29,320 nucleotides of DNA from an uncultured bacterium (GTDB lineage Bacteria; Bacillota; Clostridia; TANB77; CAG-508). Shown here piece after piece: positions 20,712-28,817 of this stretch. The stretch's first letter is position 1. Every line of letters starts with the position of its first letter. The translations under genes were made by a program, and so were the position numbers. Below the pieces are notes generated by a model. The model was not told where the DNA came from and searched no databases. It worked only from the letters and a program-made list of their open reading frames with translations. The DNA lies in NCBI GenBank assembly GCA_905214245.1, contig CAJMLO010000008.1, positions 1-29,320 of the forward strand. Direction: 5' to 3'.

Positions 20712-21492
20712 TTATTCTTGATTAGTAATAATAATAGAATCTCCTATTGTTATTTTATCATCTGAATTTTTCTTTATAAATCCTATTTTATAATTATTGC
20801 GTTTATCAATTGAAAGCACAAAATAATTATCTGAAATTGTTGTATTTCCGCAAAATTTCATTGCCTGTGTCTAGTACAAGCTTTGTACTATCATATGATA
20901 TTTTTAAATTTTTGTCAAAATCGTACGTTGTAATATATAAATATACATATTCACCCTCATCTTTTAATTCTGTTTTATAATTTTCAATATTTTCCACATT
21001 AATTTTAAATGCTCCCTTTAAGACCTTCTCATATGGCTTAGTAGAAGTTACAATAATTTCTACTTCAGCATATTCTTCCTTTGTAAATTGTCTTGATGAG
21101 GTAATTTCAATTTGAATTTTATTTTCTGATTTAACTTTTCCTGTTAATTTTCCTTGACTTCCAGTTTTAATGTTAACACTAATTCCAGCAGTTTTAGAAA
21201 TAGCTTCTACTCTATATTCTATATCTTCATCATTTATTCTAAGTAAGTCTTCATAATTGCATAAATTAGCATTTATTGTATATTTGCTAATTCCATCCCA
21301 GTCGTTAAGTATATATTGCTTGTCTTCTTTATCCAATATATTACTTTTAAAGTAAAAATTATTTGCTTCCTGTATATGTATCTGAGAAATTTGTATAACA
21401 TATTTAGAAAAGGAATATGTTACTATAGTGCAAAGAAACACAAGACTTATTAAAAATATTAAATTGATTTTTTTATTTTTAACTTTTCTCAT
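20712..21492 (-). CDS. TasA-like fibre subunit, needs one +1 frameshift
   Basis: The N-terminus has a basic start, a hydrophobic span and the SipW-substrate-like motif TIVTYSFSKYV, followed by a beta-rich domain (YRVEAISKTAGISVNIKTG, EYAEVEIIVTSTKPYEKVL). The first frame ends DTGNEILRKYNNFR then TAA at 20827. One base out of phase, the reading continues GNTTISDNYFVLSIDKRNNY and IGFIKKNSDDKITIGDSIII to a TAA at 20714-20712, right before the SD of the next gene. Joining the frames gives 259 residues. The shift must fall in about 40 nt bounded by stops in both frames, and an in-frame CGG (20850-20848) lies in it. Without a shift the 221-residue form would lack its last beta strands. It follows the giant surface gene by 23 bases. 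Confidence 0.75.
20848..20850 (-). other. In-frame CGG at the +1 frameshift site of the TasA-like gene
   Basis: The upstream frame reads ATT TTG CGG AAA TAC; the downstream frame reads GGA AAT ACA ACA ATT. The TTG CGG pair is identical to that in the rluD-type gene, and CGGAAA to that in the rluB-type gene. Confidence 0.6.
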
Positions 21493-21515
21493 TTTTACAT
21501 ATTCCCTTCTATAAA

Positions 21516-24500
21516 TTATTCAACATAGAAATTAACAGTTTTTTCTGTATAACTGTTTCCATTTTTATCATATAAGGTTATAACAAATCTATACATTCCT
21601 TTATCTAAAGTATTATCTATTTTAATCTCATTAAGTTCAACTAATTCTGCTGAATTAATTTGGTCTACTATTATATTGTTTTCTATATCAGAATAAGTAA
21701 ATGCTGATAATCTCTTTTGCAATTTAATTTTTATGTATGGTTCAGCAATAGTACCTTTATTAACTATTATATTTAATTTTTTCTTATCATTATTAAATAA
21801 TAATATTTTATCTTCATTTGCTGTCTCATCTACTATTTTTGCATCTAAAGCAAAATCATCTTTAGTAATAATTTCAAATTGGTATTCTTGATGAGAAAGC
21901 TTATTTCTTAAAGTTCCATTTTCACTTGTATAGCCTTCAATAACCAAATTATATTTTCCTGCATCTAATAGCCTACTATCATAAGCTACTCCACTCATGT
22001 CAAGTTCAACATTAAATTCTTCATTTAATTCATTTTTAGTTATTGTATCAACGATATTTATTATATTATTTAAACTAATATTTTTCTTTTCGTTATTAAC
22101 ATTAACAATTGTTCCATCTGGAATATTAATTTCATTTTTTTGTTCAGCCTGAAGTTTTATTTTTAATGCAAGCTCATAATTTAAATCAGGATCATATGAA
22201 GTATTATCTGCTACTGCTGAAACAAATATATTCCCATTTAATTTTATTTTACCTCTTTGCAGGTATGCTTTTCTATCTATGCTTCCATTATATATTACAT
22301 TTCTTTTAGCTTGAACATTAACAATATTAGTTGATGAATATTCGGGTTGTTTAATTTCCTCTATAATATCTTGTACTTTTAATAAAATATTATATGTTTT
22401 ATTTGAATTTAAAAATTCACTACAATCTGAAAAATCAAATACAAATCTATATTGCTCATTATATGAATACATTAATGTTACAGTATTACCAGATGCAACA
22501 TCTGTTACATTATTAATTTCATTATAACTGCTGTTATCAGTCATATTTATAAAATTGCTTAATTCAACTTCATTCATTTTTTCTTTTGTTGTAAAATTGT
22601 AATATTTATTACCTACAACCATTGTTATTTTTGTATTTGCAGGTATATAAACAGCATCTTCCCCAGAACTCATTATAATACTTCTATGAATATTTTGATA
22701 TTTTTTTCCAAGTGATGAATCCTTTTTAAATTGATATTTTAATTTAAAATCACCGCTTACAATTCCATCTTGCAATATTTGAACATTTCCACTATTCCAG
22801 CTATCCGTTGTTGTATTATACTGTCTTCCTTCTTGAAAAATTATACTTTCAACAAGATTTTTATCTATAGTAATATCATTGTTTATATAATATTGTGTAA
22901 AATTATCCTTTTGTTTATAAATAATTGAATATTGTGAATCTCCACTAACCAAGGCTGTAGCTTCATTAGTCGACATATCTTCTGGAATCTGTCCATATAC
23001 CTTAAGATATGGATTATTCTCTCCACCTTTTATTGTATAAGATTCATTTTCATACATCAATGGATTTAAAACAAGTGTTGTTTTACCTGTGATATTTCCG
23101 CCAATTACTAAACAAACTTCACTATCAAGGTATAATTCTCCTCCCCCTTCGAAATTTCCAGAAATTTCACCCGGAGCAGATATTTTAAGGCCACTACCAT
23201 TTGGTATAAATATATTTTCCACTGATTTAATACCAAGTAGATTTCCTTTGTCATCTTTGTTTGTTAATAGCACATAACTATTTTCAAAATAAACATTTGT
23301 TGCTCTATCTATACCATTCATTGTTTTATATTTTGCTGTATTATTTCCTGTCCAATAATCTTTAAATGTAACATCTATCTTTCCTTGAACAGAGCCTAAA
23401 GTTATAGAGCCATAATTTTCAACATATGTATTTATTCCTTGAATTTTTACAGTTGAAGTTCCATAAACTGTTGTAAAATCTGATGCATCTCCATCATTAT
23501 CAGCATCATATCCTCTTCCCCCACCATACAATAAATTAGTAATTTTAAGGTTCACATCATTTTCTGATGCAACATTAACAATTGTACTTCCCTTAACAGT
23601 TCCAAGATTTCCCCCTCCGAAGACGTTTTTAAATGTTCCAGAATCTATAGTAACTGTTGCATTTGATTCAACATCACCTGAGTAACCTCCACCATATACA
23701 TCATTTATTGTAGAATTATTTATTATAAGATTAGTTGCTTTATATACATCCGATGCATTTCCACCTGCAAGTACACTTTTTTCAACTGTCGAATTACTTA
23801 TATTAACATTAGTATTTCCTTTAACAATTCCAACATCATTTACGTTTTTTGAATATATAGTACAATTATCTGCATTTATTCCATTTGTTTCCTTTAAATT
23901 TTCATCATCGCTCCATGTAAAAGTTTTTGAATATACATTGTTCTTGTATGTTAAATTTTCTGATTGCCCTGATACAGAAACAATGTTTCCATTGCTATCC
24001 CTAGTTATTGTGTATGTTGGAGGTACATATCCATTTGAACTAATTTCATAATATACTGTTACATTTTTAGGTTTTGTAACTCCATCTCCTCCACCATAAA
24101 CATTTCCATATACAATTGAATTATTTTTTACTGTTACATATGTATCACCTTCAACAGTTGCAAGTGACCCTCCACCATAGACGTTCCCATCTATTGTACT
24201 ATCTTTTGTACCAACTGTGCTATCGTCTATAATAATATTTACATCACCTTCAACAATTGCAAGAGAGAGATACGCATATGTGTAGTTTCTTTGAAATACC
24301 AAACTGTTTGGAGTGTTACTTGTCCAATATGCGCTTTTATATATAGCAACACATATATACTCAGTATTTTTTTGAATAAATGGAAAACCACTTGCAGGTT
24401 TACGCCAGCTCCAGTCTGTATTGTAATCTCCATTGCTTGAATTTTTAATACTATTAAAAAAATCATCATCTGGCATAAATTCTTCATTTTGCCAATTAGT

Positions 24501-26372
24501 ATCACTCTGTATTGCACCTTTTGTTAATGCCACAGTTGAAACTTGAGTACCTCCTGTGCCACTTCCATATATATTTCCAAGTATTTTTGAATTTTGTATA
24601 TTTAAACTAACATTACCACCATTTTGAGAAGAATCCTTTTTTACATTTCCATTTAATCCTCCTCCATATATATTTCCATTTATTGTCGAATTTTGCACAT
24701 TCACATATACATTTCCATATGTAGTTGATGTAAAATCACATCCACCTCCATATATACTTCCAACATTATTAGCACTAATTAAAGTAACATATGCATCTCC
24801 ATAAAAAGTTCCTGATTTAGCTCCACCATATATATCACCAATTTTTGGATTGTTCCTTGTATTATTTTCCCCATTACCAATAACTATTATCTCTCTTTTG
24901 CCAGAAGATGTTGAAAGCTTTCCAAAACTTCCTCCATATATATGAGAAACTGTACCTCCATTAACAATAAGTCTAAAACTTTGTTCTACAATACTGTTTG
25001 AATTATCATATGATGCCGTTGTTCCTAACGTAATTGCATCTGTTACAATAGCATTCTTTCCCATATACCAATGTAAATCATAGTTATACTGACTTTTCAT
25101 TTGCCCTGTCGACCAACTTGTTTGCCAAGATGGAAATTTGCCATTATTTAATACAACCGTTTGCGTAGTAGCAGTTCTTAAAACAGAAAAACCTGATGCA
25201 TAAGATCTCTCCGTAAATTCAAGATATCCATTTTTATTTCCCCAAAAAGCTGTTTCTGAACCAATTTGAACTGGATTTATTTTTTTAGGTCTCTTATCTT
25301 TGCTGTCTTCTGCCTTATAATATACATTATCGAATCTTATCGAATTATATACATTATCATAATATCCAAAACCGCTTACCTGTAATATATACTGATTATC
25401 GCCATAGCTTTTAAATGTTATACTTGGAGCATACATATAGTTATTATATGTTAATTTTTGATCTAATCCTCCGTTTTTATTGTACATTCCAACACATCCA
25501 AATGAATTATTCTGTGCCACATATTCTCCAAATATATATCTTTTTGTACTATCAAATTTACTTCCATCATATAAATCATATACAGTAAAATAGTTGTTTT
25601 GTCCAGAGCCATTATTACTTGATTTAATATAATCTAAGTTTCCTGTAAGCATTATTACATTTTCATATGCATTTTTTGAATTTGCATTTGAAAAATTATT
25701 CTTATAATCTTCTTGATAAATTAAATAATATGCATAGTCGAGTGTACTTAATGGATTATTCCTATCTTTTCCATCATTTAGTATAAGATTATTAGCTTCA
25801 TATTTATAATTCCAAGCTCCAGTTTTTTCATATGTTTTTGTTTTATCCATATCAAGAATCCAATAATCTGTATAATACATATTTGAATATGGATTTTGAA
25901 TATACCTTACTTTTCCCCATAAAGCTTCAAGCTCAAGTACTCCGTCATTGTCTGTATCAAATTCATATAATGTATCTATGGAAACTGTATCTCCTGGTTG
26001 AAAAACTGTTTCTGAAGGTGTTAATGTTTCTACATTTTTTATTTTCCATCCTGTAAAAGAATATGAATAATCTCCTTCATTAAATATATATGTCTCATCA
26101 TCAATTTTTTGATAATATGAATCTTCAAGCATATCAACTGTTTTTGAAAAACCTGTTGGCAATGTTATATATCCATTTACCCTATTTGCAGTTAAGTCAT
26201 AATCCTTTTCCTGAAAAGCTCCTTCAAATTTATCTCCTGCAGAAAATTTTACAACAATATTTTTTTCACTTTTCGGAGACGCTTTTGTTTCTGGCCACAT
26301 TTTGAATGCAGATATAACAATTATGCCTAAAAGAAAACATATTATAAAAATACGTTTACTATATTTTTTCAT
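21516..26372 (-). CDS. Giant surface protein with GGG-turn beta-solenoid repeats (1618 aa)
   Basis: An N-terminal signal or anchor segment (KRIFIICFLLGIIVISAF) is followed at about 100-150 by an InlB/Flg_new-like module (YSFTGWKIKNVETLTPSETV to LELEALWG). A variable region follows, then at about residues 470-955 many short repeats of the type NSTINGNIYGGG, FKNVFGGGNLGTVKGSTIV and TIDGNVYGGG. Each has strands with Asn/Thr ladders and a Tyr-Gly-Gly-Gly turn, as expected of a beta-helix. Residues about 1020-1150 are a non-repeat region. From about 1390 two or three Ig-like beta domains reach the C-terminus (NFYVE). There is no LPXTG motif or C-terminal membrane span, so cell attachment must be by the N-terminal segment or by partners. 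GAGGAAGAG precedes the ATG. It is the sixth visible gene of the signal-peptidase/TasA operon, so it may be a fibre tip, adhesin or matrix component. It contains no in-frame CGG. Confidence 0.85.
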   Translation of the reverse strand: MKKYSKRIFIICFLLGIIVISAFKMWPETKASPKSEKNIVVKFSAGDKFEGAFQEKDYDLTANRVNGYITLPTGFSKTVDMLEDSYYQKIDDETYIFNEGDYSYSFTGWKIKNVETLTPSETVFQPGDTVSIDTLYEFDTDNDGVLELEALWGKVRYIQNPYSNMYYTDYWILDMDKTKTYEKTGAWNYKYEANNLILNDGKDRNNPLSTLDYAYYLIYQEDYKNNFSNANSKNAYENVIMLTGNLDYIKSSNNGSGQNNYFTVYDLYDGSKFDSTKRYIFGEYVAQNNSFGCVGMYNKNGGLDQKLTYNNYMYAPSITFKSYGDNQYILQVSGFGYYDNVYNSIRFDNVYYKAEDSKDKRPKKINPVQIGSETAFWGNKNGYLEFTERSYASGFSVLRTATTQTVVLNNGKFPSWQTSWSTGQMKSQYNYDLHWYMGKNAIVTDAITLGTTASYDNSNSIVEQSFRLIVNGGTVSHIYGGSFGKLSTSSGKREIIVIGNGENNTRNNPKIGDIYGGAKSGTFYGDAYVTLISANNVGSIYGGGCDFTSTTYGNVYVNVQNSTINGNIYGGGLNGNVKKDSSQNGGNVSLNIQNSKILGNIYGSGTGGTQVSTVALTKGAIQSDTNWQNEEFMPDDDFFNSIKNSSNGDYNTDWSWRKPASGFPFIQKNTEYICVAIYKSAYWTSNTPNSLVFQRNYTYAYLSLAIVEGDVNIIIDDSTVGTKDSTIDGNVYGGGSLATVEGDTYVTVKNNSIVYGNVYGGGDGVTKPKNVTVYYEISSNGYVPPTYTITRDSNGNIVSVSGQSENLTYKNNVYSKTFTWSDDENLKETNGINADNCTIYSKNVNDVGIVKGNTNVNISNSTVEKSVLAGGNASDVYKATNLIINNSTINDVYGGGYSGDVESNATVTIDSGTFKNVFGGGNLGTVKGSTIVNVASENDVNLKITNLLYGGGRGYDADNDGDASDFTTVYGTSTVKIQGINTYVENYGSITLGSVQGKIDVTFKDYWTGNNTAKYKTMNGIDRATNVYFENSYVLLTNKDDKGNLLGIKSVENIFIPNGSGLKISAPGEISGNFEGGGELYLDSEVCLVIGGNITGKTTLVLNPLMYENESYTIKGGENNPYLKVYGQIPEDMSTNEATALVSGDSQYSIIYKQKDNFTQYYINNDITIDKNLVESIIFQEGRQYNTTTDSWNSGNVQILQDGIVSGDFKLKYQFKKDSSLGKKYQNIHRSIIMSSGEDAVYIPANTKITMVVGNKYYNFTTKEKMNEVELSNFINMTDNSSYNEINNVTDVASGNTVTLMYSYNEQYRFVFDFSDCSEFLNSNKTYNILLKVQDIIEEIKQPEYSSTNIVNVQAKRNVIYNGSIDRKAYLQRGKIKLNGNIFVSAVADNTSYDPDLNYELALKIKLQAEQKNEINIPDGTIVNVNNEKKNISLNNIINIVDTITKNELNEEFNVELDMSGVAYDSRLLDAGKYNLVIEGYTSENGTLRNKLSHQEYQFEIITKDDFALDAKIVDETANEDKILLFNNDKKKLNIIVNKGTIAEPYIKIKLQKRLSAFTYSDIENNIIVDQINSAELVELNEIKIDNTLDKGMYRFVITLYDKNGNSYTEKTVNFYVE

Positions 26373-26397
26373 CTTCTCTTCCTCTTTCTTTTGTCAA

Positions 26398-26925
26398 TTA
26401 AATTGATTTTTGATAACTATCAACAATAATTTTAACATAATCAATTTCATCACTATACAAATAATTTTTCTCTTCATCCTTCCATTTTACAGTTATTTGA
26501 TATTCTTGTTCATATTTTTCTGTTGGCATTTCTATTTTTAAAGTTGAATTGTCTTGTTGTAATAAATTTTCTCCTTCAGCTTGTCCATCATTTATTTTGT
26601 TTATTGTAAATTCAAGTGGCAAATATTTTCCTGTTTCAATTTTAATTACATATATCATTGAAACATCTGATATTCCATTTTCATTATAATTTTTTACTAC
26701 AAAATTTGAAGTAATGCTTCCTCCTGGTTTCAAACTACTCAAATTAACTTGATCAGTGAATATGGTTTTAGGATTAGCCATAATAGCTACGACACTACTT
26801 CCCATTGCAGTCCTAAATTTTGCAAGTGCAACACACGCAACGATAACAGTAGTAAATAGTAATAGTTGCACGGTTTTTAGCAAATTATTATTTTTTATTG
26901 CTGTTTTGCGTCTCATTATTATCAT
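26398..26925 (-). CDS. TasA/camelysin-like surface subunit
   Basis: The 175-residue protein has a basic N-terminus, a hydrophobic segment (LLKTVQLLLFTTVIVACVALA) and then AKFRTAMGS, a SipW-type cleavage context. The mature part carries the family's NLSSLKPGGSITSNFVVKN strand, YVIKIETGKYLPLEF, and ITVKWKDEEKNYLYSDEIDY near the end, as in TasA-like proteins. Its ATG overlaps the stop of the upstream signal peptidase gene (ATGA), so the two are translationally coupled. A second ATG nine bases in (MRRK) is possible. It is probably the dedicated substrate of that peptidase. Confidence 0.8.
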   Translation of the reverse strand: MIIMRRKTAIKNNNLLKTVQLLLFTTVIVACVALAKFRTAMGSSVVAIMANPKTIFTDQVNLSSLKPGGSITSNFVVKNYNENGISDVSMIYVIKIETGKYLPLEFTINKINDGQAEGENLLQQDNSTLKIEMPTEKYEQEYQITVKWKDEEKNYLYSDEIDYVKIIVDSYQKSI

Positions 26926-27512
26926 CTCTTTTCAAACTTTTCTCTCTTCTCTTTTCTTATTTGAATCTTTTCATTTACTTTTAATTCATGAACATATATC
27001 AAATAAAAAATCAAAATAATGCTAATAATAACAATCTTATTTTTTAAAAATAATACTACATTTCCAAGTTTACTAATTTTTCCAATATATTTTCCCTCTA
27101 TATCTTCAAATTTTACAACTACATTATCTTTAACATTATTATTATCACCTTTTGTAATATATCCTGTCTGTCCATCACTTTCAATAAATTCAACAATTCT
27201 ATGAGTTATTACAGATTGTCCAGACCTATACGAAATAATATCTCCTACATTAATATCATTCTTATCACATTTTTTTACAATAACTACATCTCCTATCATT
27301 AAATTTGGTTGCATACTTCCTGATACAATAACAAACGCCTTTATGCCAAAAAAACATGGGGTTTCATTTTTATTTATTATTGAAAAAACTATAAGAGAAA
27401 TATTATAAATTATAATAGGTATTATCAAAATATATATCACAATTCTAAATATAATTTTTCTCCTATTTCCATCTTTTATTTTTTTATTAATAACATCATT
27501 CGTATATCTCAC
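26922..27512 (-). CDS. sipW: SipW-type (ER-type) signal peptidase I, second copy
   Basis: The 196-residue protein has membrane spans at about 20-45 and 155-175. The catalytic serine is in VIVSGSMQPNLMIGD; the ER-type histidine replaces the bacterial lysine in SVITHRIVEFI; and TKGDNNNVKD supplies the acidic residues. This Ser-His type processes TasA-like proteins. It starts with GTG at 27512, with AGAAGGTG four bases upstream. It lies 11 bases after the 27524 gene and overlaps the next gene by four bases. Confidence 0.92.
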   Translation of the reverse strand: MRYTNDVINKKIKDGNRRKIIFRIVIYILIIPIIIYNISLIVFSIINKNETPCFFGIKAFVIVSGSMQPNLMIGDVVIVKKCDKNDINVGDIISYRSGQSVITHRIVEFIESDGQTGYITKGDNNNVKDNVVVKFEDIEGKYIGKISKLGNVVLFLKNKIVIISIILIFYLIYVHELKVNEKIQIRKEKREKFEKR

Positions 27513-27523
27513 ATTACACCTTC

Positions 27524-28081
27524 TTAATTATTTATATCTAATATCTCTGCCTGTATGTTAAGCTTTAGTTTATAATCTCCGTATTCACTTTCTCCAATTT
27601 TAGTGTCATTATCTGAATTTTCCCATTTCCATTCCAATGTATAAATATCAGATGAATTCTCAAATAAAATTACATTGTATAAATTTAAATTTTGAATATT
27701 AACATAGGTAGTTTCATTACCAATAACATATACGTTATTTAATTTCAGCCTATATTTCATATTTACGCCTAGTTTATTTATCTCTTCTGTTTTTATTGAA
27801 TAAATCAATTTTTCGTTAAATGTGTTCTTTACAACAAAATGATAAGAACTACTTGACATAGGTGCAATAATTTTTTGGTTTAAAAAATCTGGATTTTTAA
27901 AAATATTTAAATCCTCTAATTTATCTATATCATAATTATTTTCAGTAATTTTTATTATATCTACTGTATTAGTCATTGTATCTATTGAACCTATTTGACC
28001 AAATTTACTTATCATCCAAATTAAAATAAGGATTATTAAAATTACTATCAAGATAATTATATTTTTTCTCTTTTTTGGCAT
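27524..28081 (-). CDS. TasA/camelysin-like protein with an N-terminal anchor
   Basis: The 185-residue protein starts MPKKRKNIIILIVILIILIL, a strong membrane anchor without the Ala-x-Tyr cleavage motif of its neighbours. The rest aligns in pattern with the TasA family: KIIAPMSSSSYHFVVKNTFN, YSIKTEEINKLGVNMKYRL, and the hallmark YTLEWKWENSDNDTKIGE followed by YKLKLNIQAE. The anchor may remain uncleaved, making it a basal or accessory subunit comparable in role to TapA; this is inference. AAGGAGT precedes the ATG. The gene lies after the two overlapping hairpins at 28157-28228. Confidence 0.75.
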   Translation of the reverse strand: MPKKRKNIIILIVILIILILIWMISKFGQIGSIDTMTNTVDIIKITENNYDIDKLEDLNIFKNPDFLNQKIIAPMSSSSYHFVVKNTFNEKLIYSIKTEEINKLGVNMKYRLKLNNVYVIGNETTYVNIQNLNLYNVILFENSSDIYTLEWKWENSDNDTKIGESEYGDYKLKLNIQAEILDINN

Positions 28082-28156
28082 TATAGAGTACTCCTTATAA
28101 CCTAAACAAAGCGACTTTTTATCGCTATTACTATTACAATATTTTAGTAATAACTT

Positions 28157-28228
28157 TCATGAAAAAAGTTAATTGACTAAAATAAAATCATATTAACTTC
28201 TTTCATGAGAGCTATTAAAAACTCTCAT
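28157..28228 (-). promoter_or_regulatory. Two overlapping, mutually exclusive hairpins between fibre genes
   Basis: On the minus-strand RNA, hairpin A pairs 28228-28222 (AUGAGAG) with 28211-28205 (CUCUCAU). Hairpin B pairs 28208-28192 (UCAUGAAAGAAGUUAAU) with 28173-28157 over 17 positions with one mismatch. They share 28205-28208, so only one can fully form. They begin 11 bases after the stop of the main TasA-like gene. A small stem AGCGA/TCGCT follows at 28110-28126. Neither large hairpin has a clean U-run, so processing, transcript stabilisation or attenuation is more likely than simple termination. Confidence 0.55.
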
Positions 28229-28238
28229 CTTTTTAGTA

Positions 28239-28817
28239 CTATTTTGTTATATCTTTTTGTGTTGCAGATAATGTTATACCACAAATTGTTTGTGCTGTTT
28301 TATCTGAGCCAGTTCCAATTACAGTATCTGCTGCATCAACTGTGTCTTTATTATCTGCTGATTCATAGTTCCATTTCCAAGTTATTGTAACTTCTTTTGA
28401 AGCCTTTGGTGCAACTTCAACACCTTCAGCAGCTGTATTTCCCTCTACTGTTAATGTAAATTGTCCATTTTGGAATATTGTATTTGAATTATCAGATACT
28501 GTTGCAACTACCATTGCAGGTACATCACTATCATTTGTTACTTTAACTTTAAAAGAACCTTGAGATCCAGGTTGGATAAATGTATTAGTTTTATCACTTG
28601 ATGTCATAGTTTTAGCTAAATCAATATTAAAATTATTAGCTATTGTCTTTGTATCATTTGTGAATTTAATATCCCATTTTGCAATAACTGCTGTTGCATT
28701 TCCAGATACAGATGTTGTATATTTAGCATATGTTCCAGAAATTGCAATTAAAGCAAGTAATGTTAATACTAATAAAAGTCCCACTGTTTTTGAAAGATTT
28801 GTATTCTTTTTTGTCAT
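28239..28817 (-). CDS. TasA/camelysin-like major fibre subunit candidate
   Basis: The 192-residue protein has a SipW-dependent signal (LSKTVGLLLVLTLLALIAIS, then GTYAKYTTSVSG) and a mature beta-sandwich domain: AVIAKWDIKFTN, FIQPGSQGSFKVKVTNDSDV, VEVAPKASKEVTITWKWNYE, DAADTVIGTG and ITLSATQ. These are the hallmarks of TasA/CalY proteins, which form extracellular fibres in Bacillus biofilms. GGAGGTGAAAAACAAATG lies inside the end of the upstream peptidase gene, with a 4-base ATGA overlap. Its signal, balanced composition and place right after the first peptidase make it the best candidate for the main subunit. Confidence 0.88.
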   Translation of the reverse strand: MTKKNTNLSKTVGLLLVLTLLALIAISGTYAKYTTSVSGNATAVIAKWDIKFTNDTKTIANNFNIDLAKTMTSSDKTNTFIQPGSQGSFKVKVTNDSDVPAMVVATVSDNSNTIFQNGQFTLTVEGNTAAEGVEVAPKASKEVTITWKWNYESADNKDTVDAADTVIGTGSDKTAQTICGITLSATQKDITK

